Assembly (NCBI RefSeq): GCF_900156805.1
Contig: NZ_FTOQ01000017.1
Location: forward strand, 1-64,000
DNA length: 64,000 bases
Origin: Roseivivax lentus
GTDB lineage: Bacteria; Pseudomonadota; Alphaproteobacteria; Rhodobacterales; Rhodobacteraceae
Reading direction: 5' to 3'
Program-made: the position numbers and the translations under genes
Shown: positions 24,435 through 36,485 of the stretch, one piece after another
Layout of the letters: each line of letters begins with the position of its first letter
Position numbering within the stretch: position 1 is the stretch's first letter
Notes under the pieces: generated by a model
Database searches by the model: none
The model's input: the letters and a program-made list of their open reading frames with translations, nothing else
Told to the model about the DNA's origin: nothing

Positions 24435-25578
24435 GCGGCAAAAGCGCCGTCGGGATCGCCAGGAGCAGCAGCGCCAGTGCCGTGAACGAGGCCGCGAGGC
24501 CGAACGCCTCGGCCAAAAGCCCCATCATCGGCGGGCCGGCGAAGAACCCGGTATAGCCCACGACCGACAGGCGCGAGACCATCAGCGCGCGGTCGCGGGC
24601 GCGGATGCGCTTGCCCGCCCAGGCAAAGACCGTGGGCACGATCAGCGACAGGCCGAGCCCCATGATGGTGAACCCGACATAGGCGAGGCCCAGCTGCGGC
24701 GCATGGGCCGCCAGCGCCGCACCCGCCGCGGCGATGAGCGCGGCGGCCCGGATGAGAACCGATTCCCGCAGGTAACGCGTCGCGACCTGCCCGAAGAGCC
24801 GCCCGATCCCCATCGTGAGCCCCAGAAGCGCCGGACCGATGGCGCCCGCCGCCGCACCCGCATCGTGGCTGCGTTCGAGATGCAGCGCGGACCAGCCTTC
24901 GGTGCCCTGCTCGGCGAGGAAGGCAAGGCAGATGATCGCGCCGCCCGACATGACCAGCGGCCACGAAAGGGCCGGGGCGTCGGTCTGGCGCGCGGATGTC
25001 CCCGGCTCGTCGCCCGCGGGTTCGGCCGGGGCGGGCACGCGCAGCACGTAAAGGGCGGCAAGGGCGCTCAGGACCGCGACGGCGCCGAAGATGGCGAGGG
25101 GCGACGCGCCCCATTCCCGCGCGAGCCCGGCGGCAATGGCGGCGGCGGCATAGATCAGCGAATAGGTCGCGTGATTGAGGTTCATGAGGCCGCGCCCGCT
25201 CGCAGCCTCCAGCGCGCTGACCCGCGCATTCATCGCCACGTCCAGAAGGCCGTAGCCCGCGCAGGCCGCGACCATGGCCAGCGTGAAGGTGGCGGGGCTG
25301 CCCGCAAGCCCCGGCAGGACCGCGCCGCAGGCCGCAAGCCCGGTGATCCACCCCAGCGCCCGCGCGCCGAGGCGCCGTTCCAGCAGGGGGGCCAGCCACA
25401 TCGCCGCCACCGCGCCCAACGTGGCGACCAGAAGCGCGAGGCCGAGGCCCGCATCGCTCAGCCCCGCGGCGCGCTTGACCTCCGGCACCGAAGCCGCGAA
25501 GGCACCCCAGAAGAGACCCAGCGCCATGAAGGACATGACGGGCCCACGGCTCAGGCGGATATCGGCGGCGAATCCCAT
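24397..25578 (-). CDS. MFS transporter
   Basis: 393-aa major facilitator with about 12 helices and no obvious motif A Asp-Arg signature. The N-terminal [21 protein letters not shown] and the conserved [20 protein letters not shown] segment near 110 place it with the YbjJ/sugar-efflux-like MFS group. It is monocistronic, divergent from rplY, and its last codons overlap the lldD-like gene tail to tail. The substrate is unknown. Confidence 0.8.
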   Translation of the reverse strand: MGFAADIRLSRGPVMSFMALGLFWGAFAASVPEVKRAAGLSDAGLGLALLVATLGAVAAMWLAPLLERRLGARALGWITGLAACGAVLPGLAGSPATFTLAMVAACAGYGLLDVAMNARVSALEAASGRGLMNLNHATYSLIYAAAAIAAGLAREWGASPLAIFGAVAVLSALAALYVLRVPAPAEPAGDEPGTSARQTDAPALSWPLVMSGGAIICLAFLAEQGTEGWSALHLERSHDAGAAAGAIGPALLGLTMGIGRLFGQVATRYLRESVLIRAAALIAAAGAALAAHAPQLGLAYVGFTIMGLGLSLIVPTVFAWAGKRIRARDRALMVSRLSVVGYTGFFAGPPMMGLLAEAFGLAASFTALALLLLAIPTALLPLMRRAAPDPIRR

Positions 25579-25750
25579 GGCCCCCGCTTCGCACGGCGCG
25601 CGCCTCCGGGCCAGAGATCACGCGCGGGCCGGGATGCGGCGGATTCCCCGTTTCCACACTTGTCAAACCGCCGCATCCGCTATATCGCGCGGGCTTCACG
25701 CGGGGATACAGCCTTGGAGGATCCCCGCCCGTATAATGGAGAGCTTAGAT

Positions 25751-26419
25751 ATGGCTGGAGAGATTCCTGATCTTCACGCCCTGGAACGGACGGGGACAGG
25801 CAAGGGCGCCGCTCGTCAGGCACGCCGTGATGGCATGGTTCCGGGCATCGTTTTCGGTGGTGACGTCGACCCGCTGCCGATCAACATCCCGTTCAACGCG
25901 CTGATCAAGCGCCTCAAGGCCGGTCGCTTCAAGGCGACCCTGTTCAACCTCAAGGTTGACGGCCATGACGACGTGCGGGTGATCTGCCGCGACGTGCAGC
26001 GCGACGTGGTCAAGGACCTGCCGACGCATTTCGACCTGATGCGCCTGCGCCGCACCTCGAAGATCGCGATCTTCATCCCGGTCGAGTTCACCGGCGAAGA
26101 AGAATGCCCCGGCCTGAAGGCGGGCGGCGTGCTGACCGTGATCCGCCCCGAGATCGAGCTGGTCGTGACCGCCGGCGACATCCCCGAGAAGGTGGTCGTC
26201 GACCTGTCCAAGCTCGAGATTGGCGATTCGGTGTCGGCCTCCGACGTCGAGATGCCCGCCGGCACCAAGCCCACGATCGACCGCGACTTCGCAATCTGCT
26301 CGATCTCGGCGCCGTCCGGCCTCGCCGCCGCGGACGAGGACGAAGAAGCGCCCGAAACCGAGGTCATCGAGCAGAACGCCGAGACCGTCGAGGGCGAGAC
26401 GGAGCAGGGCGAGGAGTAA
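25751..26419 (+). CDS. rplY: 50S ribosomal protein L25/CTC form
   Basis: 222-aa long (CTC-type) L25, which binds 5S rRNA in the large subunit. It has the N-terminal [23 protein letters not shown] block, the TL5/CTC C-terminal beta domain, and an acidic tail ([17 protein letters not shown]). The start ATG at 25751 was chosen over long in-frame upstream extensions because it gives the family N-terminus and sits just after the divergent promoter region. A strong terminator follows, before pth; the rplY-pth pairing is common in bacteria. Confidence 0.95.
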   Translation: MAGEIPDLHALERTGTGKGAARQARRDGMVPGIVFGGDVDPLPINIPFNALIKRLKAGRFKATLFNLKVDGHDDVRVICRDVQRDVVKDLPTHFDLMRLRRTSKIAIFIPVEFTGEEECPGLKAGGVLTVIRPEIELVVTAGDIPEKVVVDLSKLEIGDSVSASDVEMPAGTKPTIDRDFAICSISAPSGLAAADEDEEAPETEVIEQNAETVEGETEQGEE

Positions 26420-26442
26420 TCCCGCCAGCCTGCATGGATCGA

Positions 26443-26477
26443 ACGGCCGCGCCCCCGGGGCGCGGCCGTTTTCGTTT
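26443..26477 (+). terminator. Rho-independent terminator after rplY
   Basis: A very stable GC palindrome (26443-26469, arms ACGGCCGCGCCCC and its complement with a minimal loop) is followed by TTTTCGTTTG. It lies 23 bases past the rplY stop. Confidence 0.8.
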
Positions 26478-26540
26478 GTGCGGTTTGCAGCGCGCCGCCC
26501 GGTGGCCTATCTGTGGCGCGACACGAAGGAGAGGCACGCG

Positions 26541-27233
26541 ATGAAACTGCTGGTCGGCCTTGGCAATCCCGGTCGCGACTATGCCGGGAACCGCCACAAT
26601 ATCGGCTTCATGGCGCTCGACCGCATCGCCGAGGATCACGGGCTCACGCCCTGGAAGTCGAAATTCCAGGGCCTGATCGCCGAGGGGCGTCTCGGGGCGG
26701 ACAAGGTGCTGCTGCTGAAGCCCGGCACCTACATGAACCGCTCCGGCCAAGCCGTTGGCGAAGCGGCGCGTTTCTACAAGATCGAGCCCGAGGACATAAT
26801 CGTGTTCCACGACGAGCTGGACCTCGCGCCGGGGCGGCTCAAAGTGAAACAGGGCGGCGGGCATGCGGGCCATAACGGCCTGCGGTCCATTCACGCGCAT
26901 ATCGGCGAGAATTATGGCCGCGTGCGGCTCGGCATCGGGCATCCGGGCCGCAAGGAGCTGGTTTCGGGCTACGTGCTGCACGATTTCGCCAAGGCGGATC
27001 AGGACTGGCTCGACGATCTGCTCCGCGGCATCTCGGACGGCGCGCCGATGCTTGCAGATGGCGACAATGCGGGGTTCATGAACAAGGTCGCCCTGCGCAC
27101 CGCGCCGCCGCGCAGTTCAACATCGCCCGCCAAGACGACGGCAACCAAGGAAAAATCCGAACCCGAGCCCACGCCGCAGGCGGAAAGCGAGCCGCGCTCG
27201 CCGCTGCAGCGCCTGGTCGACCGGTTCAAGTAA
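26541..27233 (+). CDS. pth: peptidyl-tRNA hydrolase
   Basis: 230-aa enzyme that recycles peptidyl-tRNA by cleaving the ester bond. It has the N-terminal [21 protein letters not shown] signature with catalytic His19, [11 protein letters not shown] near 63, [10 protein letters not shown] with the conserved Asp near 91, and [13 protein letters not shown] near 107. About 35 extra C-terminal residues ([19 protein letters not shown]) form a charged low-complexity tail beyond the usual 190-aa core. AGGAG precedes the ATG at good spacing. Confidence 0.96.
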   Translation: MKLLVGLGNPGRDYAGNRHNIGFMALDRIAEDHGLTPWKSKFQGLIAEGRLGADKVLLLKPGTYMNRSGQAVGEAARFYKIEPEDIIVFHDELDLAPGRLKVKQGGGHAGHNGLRSIHAHIGENYGRVRLGIGHPGRKELVSGYVLHDFAKADQDWLDDLLRGISDGAPMLADGDNAGFMNKVALRTAPPRSSTSPAKTTATKEKSEPEPTPQAESEPRSPLQRLVDRFK

Positions 27234-27244
27234 GGGAGCGACCC

Positions 27245-27622
27245 GTGGAAAAAGATGCCTCCGTCAACGTGCTGGGCGCGCCTCTGGCGCTCTGTTCCAG
27301 CGACCCGCTGACCGGGTTCTTCCGGGACGGCGCCTGCAATACCTGCGCCGAGGATCGCGGCAGCCACACGGTCTGCGCCGTGCTGACCGCGGAATTTCTG
27401 GCCTATTCCAAGTATGTGGGGAACGATCTTTCCACGCCGCGGCCGGAGTTCAACTTCCCGGGCCTGAAGCCGGGCGACCGCTGGTGCCTCTGCGCCGGTC
27501 GCTTCATGCAGGCGCATGAAGAGGGCTGCGCACCTAGGGTTTCGCTGGCCTCGACCCATCAAAGAGCGCTTGAGGTGGTGCCGATGGAGGTGCTTGAGGT
27601 TTACAAAATCGAACAGGATTGA
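27245..27622 (+). CDS. DUF2237 family protein
   Basis: 125-aa cytoplasmic protein with the conserved DUF2237 blocks: NVLGAPLALCSSDPLTGFFRDG at the start, HTVCAVLTAEFLAYSK, then GLKPGDRWCLCAGRF and RVSLASTH near the end. It has several conserved Cys but no known catalytic role. It starts 11 bases after pth and is probably cotranscribed with it. The function of the family is unknown. Confidence 0.85.
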   Translation: MEKDASVNVLGAPLALCSSDPLTGFFRDGACNTCAEDRGSHTVCAVLTAEFLAYSKYVGNDLSTPRPEFNFPGLKPGDRWCLCAGRFMQAHEEGCAPRVSLASTHQRALEVVPMEVLEVYKIEQD

Positions 27623-27639
27623 TCGGTTTGGGCTGATAA

Positions 27640-28191
27640 TTACAGCATCTGATTCTCTTTTTCGATCAATTCCGGAGATTTCTGCAATGCTGCGATCCCC
27701 GGCAGCCCGTCGCCCATCAATTCGTCGATGAACAGCGACATGAGCTGGCCGCGGCCCGACACCTCGGCCTTGCGATAGATCGCATTCGTCTGCGCCTTGA
27801 TCGTCCCTTCCGAGGCCCCCCGGATCGCGGCCATCTCGGCGGTGGATAGCCCCTTGATCGAGAACAGCGCCACGTCGCGTTCGGCGGGCGTCAGGCGCCA
27901 TTGCTCGAAGCGCTCCTCGAGGACTTTGTGAAATGCCCCCGAGGCGAGGCGCAGATTGGCCTCCGCCTGCGCCTGCGCCTTCTGGCTGCGATAGAGCAGA
28001 AGCGCGGTCACGCACACCCCCGCAAGAAGCCCGAGTGCGGCTGCGACCTCGATCAGTTCGTAAAGCGCCCAGGAGATCGGTTGCCGGCTGAATCCGAAGA
28101 CCGAGCTCAGCAATTCCCACTGGAAGAATAGCGCCGTGACCAGTTGGAAGCCCAGCAGGAGGGCGAGCCCGATGCGGGTGCGCAGCCGCAT
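27640..28191 (-). CDS. membrane-bound LuxR-type regulator
   Basis: 183-aa protein with two N-terminal membrane helices (about residues 5-27 and 38-69), a short linker, and a LuxR/NarL helix-turn-helix (LTPAERDVALFSIKGLSTAEM and EGTIKAQTNAIYRKAEVSGRGQL, residues 115-162). It therefore probably senses at or in the membrane and binds DNA directly. It is the third gene of a minus-strand group after two secreted Asp-rich proteins (24-base gap), suggesting it controls or responds to them. The signal is unknown. Confidence 0.82.
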   Translation of the reverse strand: MRLRTRIGLALLLGFQLVTALFFQWELLSSVFGFSRQPISWALYELIEVAAALGLLAGVCVTALLLYRSQKAQAQAEANLRLASGAFHKVLEERFEQWRLTPAERDVALFSIKGLSTAEMAAIRGASEGTIKAQTNAIYRKAEVSGRGQLMSLFIDELMGDGLPGIAALQKSPELIEKENQML

Positions 28192-28215
28192 CGTCAGTCC
28201 CGCGACGGAAGACGA

Positions 28216-28677
<462 letters not shown>

Positions 28678-28734
28678 CAGGGTGCCTCCGGATCCCGGCG
28701 CCGAAACGCCGGGATCGTCTTTGGACGCTGTGCG

Positions 28735-29271
28735 TCAATCGTCGTCATCATCATCCTCATCGTCGTCGCGATCATCGTCGCGATCATTGTCGTCGTCCCG
28801 GTCGTCGTCGCGGTCGTCGTCACGATCATCATCATCGTCACGATCATCGTCGCGGTCGTCATCCCGGTCATCATCGTCGTCCCGGTCATCGTCCCGGTCG
28901 TCGTCATCCTCGTCGTCGTCGTCGTCCCGATCGTCATCATACGAATCGTCGTCGTCATCGTCATCCCCGTCGACGAAATCCTCGTCTCGGATGTCGATGC
29001 TGACGCCCTGCGAGATCTGCTCGCCCGCCGCGCTTTCCACCTCCTGCTTGAGGATCTGGCCCGTGGCGCTGTCATAGACGACCTCGAGCTTGGTGTCGCC
29101 GCGCAAGGCTTCGGCCTTGATCTGGGTCGGACCGGTCTTGATCTCGATGGCGGTGAAGCCCTGCGACTGCAGATCGGCGATGATCTGGTCGGTCGCGGAT
29201 TGCGCCTGGGCGTAAGCGCCGCCGAGGGCGAGCGCGCCCACGGTGCCGAGCAGAATGGAACGAATGGTCAT
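28735..29271 (-). CDS. exported PepSY-like protein with Asp/Arg-repeat tail
   Basis: 178 aa. A Sec-type signal peptide (residues 1-23, ending AYAQA) is followed by a PepSY-like domain (TDQIIADLQSQGFTAIEI, EVVYDSATGQILKQEVE) and, from about residue 103, an Asp-rich tail with RDDD units. It is a clear paralogue of the next gene downstream, from which it is separated by 57 bases. The start at 29271 gives a clean signal peptide, whereas the longer in-frame start would put 27 residues before it. A secreted cation-binding role is inferred. Confidence 0.75.
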   Translation of the reverse strand: MTIRSILLGTVGALALGGAYAQAQSATDQIIADLQSQGFTAIEIKTGPTQIKAEALRGDTKLEVVYDSATGQILKQEVESAAGEQISQGVSIDIRDEDFVDGDDDDDDDSYDDDRDDDDDEDDDDRDDDRDDDDDRDDDRDDDRDDDDDRDDDRDDDRDDDNDRDDDRDDDEDDDDDD

Positions 29272-29406
29272 GGCAAGTCTCCTTTGTCGAATGCAAGGCC
29301 AGCGCGGCCTTGCCTCGATCAAAGAGCGGATCTCGCCGATCAGGCCATTCAACCGGGGTTTAGGGCAAGCGCCGTAAACCCGCGATAGAGGCCCATAAAC
29401 CCAAGT

Positions 29407-30627
<1,221 letters not shown>

Positions 30628-30713
30628 AGCTTGGCGCTCCCAGGTCACTTGCGCCCGTACCTAAGCAAGAGCGCCCCGCGTGACCAGAGGAAAACTGTCG
30701 CGGGCCGGGCGCC

Positions 30714-32027
30714 TCAATGCAGCTTCAGCTTCGGCCGCAGCACCTTGTTCACCCGCCCCGCGGCGATCATGAACGCGCCGGTGACGTAGCCGTGCACCGC
30801 CAGAAGATGCATGCGGTAAAGCGAGTTGTAGGCAAAGCGCGCGATGCGGCCCTGCAGCGCCATCGACCCGCCCATCAGGTTGCCCATGAGCGAGCCGATC
30901 GTCTCGAACCGCGACAGGTTCACCAGCGCGCCGTGGTCCTTGTAGACGAAGTCGCGCGGCTTTTGCCCCGACAGGATGCGGTTGATGTTGTCGAAGACGC
31001 AGGACGCCATCTGGTGCGCCGATTGCGCACGAGGCGGGATCGGACGGTCCTGCCCGGGCAGCGTGCAATTGGCGCAATCGCCGATGGCGAAGATGCGGTC
31101 GTCCTTGGTGGTCTGCAGGGTGGGGCGGACCATGATGCGGTCGATCCCGTCCAGCTCCAGATCGCTCATCTGCGAGACGCCGTGATCGCCGCGCACGCCC
31201 GCCGCCCAGAGGATCATGTCGGCCTCGATGGGCTCGGCATCTTTGACGTGCACGCGGTTCTTCTCGATCTCGGAGACCATCGCCCCGGTGCGCACGTCGA
31301 TCCCAAGGGCGCGCAGCTCGGTCGTGGCGGCCTGCGACAGGTCCTCACGCAGGGCGGGCAGGATGCGCGGGCCCGCCTCCAGAAGCGAGACCTCGAGCGC
31401 GTCCTCGTCGAACACCTCGAGCCCGTAGGTGCGCAGACCCTTGGCGGCGTTGAACAATTCCGCCGAAAGCTCGACCCCCGTGGCGCCGCCGCCGACGATG
31501 CAGATCCGCAGCTTCGCATCCGCCTCGCCGCGCTGGCGCCGTTCGTTGACCCGGAGGCAGGCATTCAGGAGCCGCTTGCGGAACGCATCGGCCTGGGGGC
31601 GGTTTTCCAGGAACATCGCGTTTTCCCGCACGCCCGGGATGCCGAAATCGTTCGAGACCCCGCCGATGGCCAGCACGAGGTAATCGTAGCGGATCTCGTG
31701 GCGATCGATGACGATCTCGCCCTCCTCGTCGAACAGCGGCGCGGTGACGATCTTCTGGCGCTCGCGGTCGATGCGTTCGAGCGTACCGTTGAAATAGCGA
31801 TAGCCCCATCGCGCCGCATGGCCGCCATAGCCGACCTCGTCGAGGTTCGGGTCGAGGGAACCCGCCGCCACCTCGTGCAGAAGCGGTTTCCAGACATGGG
31901 TGCGGTCGCGGTCCACGAGGATGATGTCGTGTTTCGCGCGACCGTATTTCGCCCCAAGCCGCCGCACGAGTTCGAGCCCGCCTGCGCCGCCGCCGACGAC
32001 GACGATCTGGGTTTTCGGCTCCGCCAT
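30714..32027 (-). CDS. ndh: type II NADH:quinone oxidoreductase
   Basis: 437-aa peripheral-membrane flavoprotein that passes electrons from NADH to quinone without pumping protons. It has the FAD motif VVVGGGAGGLELVRRLG at the N-terminus, NAD motif IVGGGATGVELSAEL near 170, the FAIGDCANC block near 305, and a hydrophobic C-terminal region (residues 370-437) for membrane attachment. Two ATG codons (32033 and 32027) are possible; the second has GCGGAG at good spacing. It is inserted between trpA and trpB on the same strand. Confidence 0.9.
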   Translation of the reverse strand: MAEPKTQIVVVGGGAGGLELVRRLGAKYGRAKHDIILVDRDRTHVWKPLLHEVAAGSLDPNLDEVGYGGHAARWGYRYFNGTLERIDRERQKIVTAPLFDEEGEIVIDRHEIRYDYLVLAIGGVSNDFGIPGVRENAMFLENRPQADAFRKRLLNACLRVNERRQRGEADAKLRICIVGGGATGVELSAELFNAAKGLRTYGLEVFDEDALEVSLLEAGPRILPALREDLSQAATTELRALGIDVRTGAMVSEIEKNRVHVKDAEPIEADMILWAAGVRGDHGVSQMSDLELDGIDRIMVRPTLQTTKDDRIFAIGDCANCTLPGQDRPIPPRAQSAHQMASCVFDNINRILSGQKPRDFVYKDHGALVNLSRFETIGSLMGNLMGGSMALQGRIARFAYNSLYRMHLLAVHGYVTGAFMIAAGRVNKVLRPKLKLH

Positions 32028-32194
32028 GGCCATCTCCGCGTTTTCGTTCCGGTTGCCTTCAATGTCGCCCGGAAGTGGCGCAGGACAAGGGGTCCTGTGC
32101 CGCGAAGCCCGATTGCGGCCGTCCGCGCGGCCCGTCTGCCCCGTTTTCGTGCGCCCCGCGCGGGCAGGGGCCGGGCACCGGTGCGGTCTGCGGG

Positions 32195-32986
32195 TCAGGC
32201 CCGGTGGGCGCCGTCCGCGAGCGTTTTCACGAAGTCGAGCACCTCGGAGACCGCCTTGCCCTTGGCCATCTCGCTCACGATGGCCGAGCCCACGACGCAG
32301 CCATCGGCGATCGCCGCGATGCTTTCGGAGGCGGCGGGGGTCTTGATGCCGAAGCCCACGATCACCGGCAGATCGGTCTGCGACTTGATCCGGGCCACTT
32401 CGGGGGCCACGTCCTCGGCCTGCGCCTCGGCGGCGCCGGTGATGCCGGTGATCGAGACGTAATAGACGAAGCCCGACGTGTTCTCGAGCACCTTGGGCAG
32501 GCGCTTGTCGTCGGTGGTGGGCGTGGCGAGGCGGATGAAGTTCAGCCCGGCCTTCTGGGCGGGGATGCACAGCTCGTCGTCTTCCTCGGGCGGCAGGTCG
32601 ACGATGATGAGCCCGTCGATCCCGGCTTCCTTGGCCTGCGAAAGAAATCGGTCCACGCCGCGCGAATAGATCGGGTTGTAATAGCCCATCATCACGATCG
32701 GCGTCTCGTCATCGTCGGCGCGGAAGTCGCGCACCATTTGCAGCGTCTTGTCGAGGGTCATGTGCCCCGCAAGCGCGCGCTGCCCGGCCTCCTGAATGGT
32801 CGGGCCGTCGGCCATGGGGTCGGTGAAGGGCAGGCCCAGTTCGATGATGTCGACACCGGCGGCGGGAAGTCCCTTGACCAGGTCGAGCGAGGTTGGCACG
32901 TCTGGATCGCCCGCCATCACGTAGGATACGAAGGCCTTCTTGCCCTCGGCGCGGAGCTTGGCGAACTTGGCGTCGATCCTGGTCAT
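32195..32986 (-). CDS. trpA: tryptophan synthase alpha subunit
   Basis: 263-aa TIM barrel that splits indole-3-glycerol phosphate to indole for TrpB. The catalytic Glu is in [16 protein letters not shown] (near residue 50) with the catalytic Asp in the same stretch, then ATPTTDDKR near 180 and [10 protein letters not shown] near 213. It has standard length. It is transcribed away from the epimerase gene at 33089 and leads ndh and trpB on the same strand, with 167 bases to ndh. Confidence 0.96.
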   Translation of the reverse strand: MTRIDAKFAKLRAEGKKAFVSYVMAGDPDVPTSLDLVKGLPAAGVDIIELGLPFTDPMADGPTIQEAGQRALAGHMTLDKTLQMVRDFRADDDETPIVMMGYYNPIYSRGVDRFLSQAKEAGIDGLIIVDLPPEEDDELCIPAQKAGLNFIRLATPTTDDKRLPKVLENTSGFVYYVSITGITGAAEAQAEDVAPEVARIKSQTDLPVIVGFGIKTPAASESIAAIADGCVVGSAIVSEMAKGKAVSEVLDFVKTLADGAHRA

Positions 32987-33088
32987 GTTACTCTTTCCCT
33001 CTGGCCCGGGGCGTTGAGTGCCGGAAGGGCCGGGGAAAATCAATGGCCCATCGACACCGGCCCCGGTGTCGCGGCGAAGGAGGCGAGC

Positions 33089-33991
33089 ATGCGTATTGTA
33101 TTCACCGGTGGCAGCGGCAAGGCCGGGCGGCACGTGCTGCCCTATCTGCGCGATCAGGGACATCGCATCCTGAACCTCGACCGGGTGCCGCTGGGCGCGG
33201 ACGGGATCCATGACCTGAAGGTCGACCTGACCGACAGCGGGCAGGTCTGGAACGCGATGACGCAGCTTTTCGATCTGTCCGATCTCGACGGGGCGGGCGT
33301 CGAGCCGCTCGATGCCGTCGTGCATTTCGCCGCCGTGCCGCGGATCGGCCTCGTGCCCGACAACGTGACCTTCGCCGAGAATGCCACCGCGACCTACAAT
33401 GTCATCGAGGCGGCGGTGAAGCTCGGCGTGCCGAAGATCATCTTCGCCTCCTCCGAGACGACCTACGGCATCTGTTTCGCCCAGGGCGAGGTGCTGCCCG
33501 ACTACCTGCCCATCGACGAAGATCACCCCACCGTGCCGCATGACAGCTACGCCATGTCGAAGGTCTGCAACGAGGCCACCGCGCGGTCCTTCCAGGCGCG
33601 CTCAGGCCCCGACATCTACGGACTCAGGATCAACAACGTCATCGAGCCGCATGAATACGCCGAGAATTTCCCCGCCTATGTCGCCGACCCGGATCTGCGC
33701 CGCCGCAACATCTTCGCCTATATCGACGCGCGCGATCTCGGGCTGATGGTCGAGCGCTGCCTGCAGACGGACGGGCTGGGCTACGAGGTGTTCAACGTGG
33801 CCAATCCCGAACCCTCCGTCGATCTGGGCACCGCCGCCATCGCCGAACGTTTCTATCCCGGCGTGCCCTTCAAGGCCGAGATGGGCGCGTATGAGACCTT
33901 CTATTCCATCGAAAAGGCTCGCCGCCTGCTGGGTTTCGCGCCGCCCGAGCGCTGGCGCGAAGCGCTGGGCATGGGGGCGCGCCCCGAATGA
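33089..33991 (+). CDS. NAD-dependent epimerase/dehydratase (extended SDR)
   Basis: 300-aa sugar-nucleotide-type SDR. It has a Rossmann motif [10 protein letters not shown] at residue 7, the [11 protein letters not shown] block near 72, the active-site Ser/Thr in FASSETTYG near 117 and the catalytic YAMSK near 153. It most resembles NAD-dependent uronate or sugar epimerase/dehydrogenases. The start ATG at 33089 follows AAGGAGG. No sugar-pathway neighbours help with the substrate. Confidence 0.82.
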   Translation: MRIVFTGGSGKAGRHVLPYLRDQGHRILNLDRVPLGADGIHDLKVDLTDSGQVWNAMTQLFDLSDLDGAGVEPLDAVVHFAAVPRIGLVPDNVTFAENATATYNVIEAAVKLGVPKIIFASSETTYGICFAQGEVLPDYLPIDEDHPTVPHDSYAMSKVCNEATARSFQARSGPDIYGLRINNVIEPHEYAENFPAYVADPDLRRRNIFAYIDARDLGLMVERCLQTDGLGYEVFNVANPEPSVDLGTAAIAERFYPGVPFKAEMGAYETFYSIEKARRLLGFAPPERWREALGMGARPE

Positions 33992-34073
33992 GCGCGGGTT
34001 GACCTGTATCAAGGCGCGGAGCGGACGGTTTCCCTAGCGTCCTGTCGATCCCCGATACGACAGGAGACGCGAC

Positions 34074-35006
34074 ATGGCGCCCAAGGATGTTCCCGCCCCG
34101 CCCCCGCCCGTGACCGACGAGACGGCGCCCGCGCCGATGGCGCCCGAGACCGCGCCCGTGGCCTTCGAGCAGGGCGGATACCCCTACGACACACGGCTCT
34201 CTCGTCGCAGTTACGAGCGGGAAAAGGCGCGGCTTCAGGCCGAGCTTCTGAAGGTGCAGCTCTGGGCGCAGGAGACCGGCCAGAAATTCGTTCTTCTTTT
34301 CGAAGGGCGCGATGCCGCCGGAAAGGGCGGCACGATCAAGCGCTTCACCGAGCATCTCAATCCCCGCTCCGCGCGGGTCGTCGCGCTCAACAAGCCCACC
34401 GACGAGGAGCGGGGGCAATGGTATTTCCAGCGCTATATCGAGCACCTGCCGACCCGCGGCGAGATCGTGCTTTACGACCGGTCGTGGTACAACCGCGCAG
34501 GCGTCGAGCGGGTGATGGGCTTCTGCCAGCCGCATGAATACCTCGAATTCATGCGCCAGACGCCCGAACTGGAACGGATGCTCGTGCGCTCCGGCATCCG
34601 GCTTTACAAATACTGGTTCTCCGTCACCCGCGCCGAGCAGCGCCAGCGTTTCGCCAGCCGCGAGACCGATCCGCTGAAGCAGTGGAAGCTGTCGCCCATC
34701 GACAAGGCGAGCCTCGGGCGCTGGGACGACTACACCGAGGCCAAGGAGGCGATGTTCTTCTACACCGACACCGCCGATGCGCCCTGGACCATCGTGAAAT
34801 CCGACGACAAGAAGCGCGCGCGGCTGAATTGCATGCGGCATTTCCTCGCCTCGCTCGATTATCCCGGCAAGGATCCGCGTATCGTGCGGGCGCCCGACCC
34901 GTTGATCGTGGGCCGTGCGGCGCATGTGATCCAGCACGATCTGCACATCCTGGGCGCATCGCTGCATCCCGCCGTCGAAGCGCCCGCGGTGCCGTCCGGC
35001 GCCTGA
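34074..35006 (+). CDS. ppk2: polyphosphate kinase 2
   Basis: 310-aa PPK2. Walker A FEGRDAAGKGGTIKRFTEHL is near residue 82, Walker B YDRSWYNRAGVERVMGFC near 134, and the lid and C-terminal helices follow. It transfers phosphate between polyphosphate and nucleotides (GDP/ADP, direction depending on class). The first 35 residues are a Pro-rich leader (APPPPVTDETAPAP) not needed for the fold. It stands alone, with the MATE gene 49 bases downstream. The nucleotide specificity class cannot be set from reading alone. Confidence 0.9.
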   Translation: MAPKDVPAPPPPVTDETAPAPMAPETAPVAFEQGGYPYDTRLSRRSYEREKARLQAELLKVQLWAQETGQKFVLLFEGRDAAGKGGTIKRFTEHLNPRSARVVALNKPTDEERGQWYFQRYIEHLPTRGEIVLYDRSWYNRAGVERVMGFCQPHEYLEFMRQTPELERMLVRSGIRLYKYWFSVTRAEQRQRFASRETDPLKQWKLSPIDKASLGRWDDYTEAKEAMFFYTDTADAPWTIVKSDDKKRARLNCMRHFLASLDYPGKDPRIVRAPDPLIVGRAAHVIQHDLHILGASLHPAVEAPAVPSGA

Positions 35007-35054
35007 CGCGGCATAATTCTTGCGTGGCTTTCGGGGTGGGCGTAAGGCCCGCCC

Positions 35055-36449
35055 ATGGCACTCCTGCATCTGTCCTTTGCCCAGCATCTGCGCGCCGCGA
35101 CGATCCTTGGCCTGCCGCTTGTCGGCGGGCATCTGGCGCAGTTTGCCATCGGGCTGACGGACGCGATCATGATCGGCTGGTACGGGGTCACAGAGCTGGC
35201 CGCGCTCACGCTTGCGGTCACCGTCTTCATGACCTTCTTCATGTTCGGCACGGGCTTTGCCTTCGCGGTCATGCCGATGGTGGCGAGCCATGCGGCGCAG
35301 GGCGAGGACGTGCAGGTGCGCCGGGTCACGCGGATGGGCCTCTGGCTGTCGGCGATGTTCTTCGTGGCCACGCTGCCGGTCTTCTGGTTCTCCGGACCGA
35401 TCCTGCGCGCGCTCGGGCAGGAGGCGGCGCTGGCCGCGGAAGCCCAGGCCTATCTGCGCATCGCAGGCTTCGGGCTTCTGCCAGCGCTGGGCGTGATGGT
35501 GCTGAAAAGCTACCTCGCGGGGATGGCGCATACCCGGGCGGTGTTCTGGATCACCGTGCTGGCGGCGGTTCTGAACGTGCCGTTCAACTGGGTGCTGATC
35601 TTCGGGCGCGCGGGCTTTCCCGAACTGGGGATCGAGGGCGCGGCCATCGCCTCGGTGCTGACCCACGGGGTCGCGGCGCTGGGCGCGGCGATCTATGCCC
35701 GCCGCAAGCTGCCGCGGCACGAGCTCTTCACCCGGTTCTGGCGGCCCGATCCGGAAAGCCTCGCCTCGGTCTTCCGGCTGGGCTGGCCCATCGGGCTGAC
35801 CAACCTGTCCGAAATCGGCCTCTTTGCGACCTCCTCGATCCTGATGGGCTGGCTTGGCGCCGTGGCGCTGGCCGCGCATGGCATCGCGATCCAGCTCGCC
35901 ACGGCGGTCTTCATGATCCAGGTGGGCCTGTCGAATGCCGCCACGATCCGGGCGGGCAACGCCCATGGGCGCCGGGACGCGCCACACCTGGCGCGCGGGG
36001 CGCAGGCGGCGCTGGCGCTTTCGGGGGCGGTCTCGCTTCTGGGGATGGCGGTGTTCATCCTGGCGCCCGAGCCGCTGATCGGGCTGTTCCTCGATCCCGC
36101 GGACCCCGCGCGGGCGCAGATCATCGCCATCGGCACCGGGCTCATGGTCATGGCCGCGCTCTTCCAGGTGGTGGACGGGGTGCAGGTCGTCGCGCTCGGG
36201 CTGCTGCGCGGGGTGCAGGATACCCGGGTGCCGATGGGCATGGCGGCCTTCGCCTATTGGGTCGTGGGGTTGCCCACGGCGCTGTTCTTCGGCTTCACGC
36301 TGGGCTGGTCCGGGATCGGCGTGTGGCTCGGGCTTGTGCTGGGGCTCGGCGTTGCCGCGGCGCTCTTGCTGATGCGGTTCTGGCGGCGCGCGCTGCCCGC
36401 CTTCGCCGCCACCGGCCAGAGCCTTGCGCCCGAGCGCGCGGGCCAATAG
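35055..36449 (+). CDS. MATE-family multidrug/metabolite exporter
   Basis: 464-aa inner-membrane protein with 12 hydrophobic segments in two similar halves. MATE hallmarks are the N-terminal GLPLVGGHLAQFAIGLTDAIM block, MVLKSYLAGMAHTR near 155, and the second-half GWPIGLTNLSEIGLF near 245. It exchanges sodium or protons for cationic compounds. It lies 48 bases after ppk2 on the same strand and may be cotranscribed with it. Confidence 0.9.
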   Translation: MALLHLSFAQHLRAATILGLPLVGGHLAQFAIGLTDAIMIGWYGVTELAALTLAVTVFMTFFMFGTGFAFAVMPMVASHAAQGEDVQVRRVTRMGLWLSAMFFVATLPVFWFSGPILRALGQEAALAAEAQAYLRIAGFGLLPALGVMVLKSYLAGMAHTRAVFWITVLAAVLNVPFNWVLIFGRAGFPELGIEGAAIASVLTHGVAALGAAIYARRKLPRHELFTRFWRPDPESLASVFRLGWPIGLTNLSEIGLFATSSILMGWLGAVALAAHGIAIQLATAVFMIQVGLSNAATIRAGNAHGRRDAPHLARGAQAALALSGAVSLLGMAVFILAPEPLIGLFLDPADPARAQIIAIGTGLMVMAALFQVVDGVQVVALGLLRGVQDTRVPMGMAAFAYWVVGLPTALFFGFTLGWSGIGVWLGLVLGLGVAAALLLMRFWRRALPAFAATGQSLAPERAGQ

Positions 36450-36485
36450 AAGCGCGCCGTCACGGCATCAGGAAAGGGCAGGGAC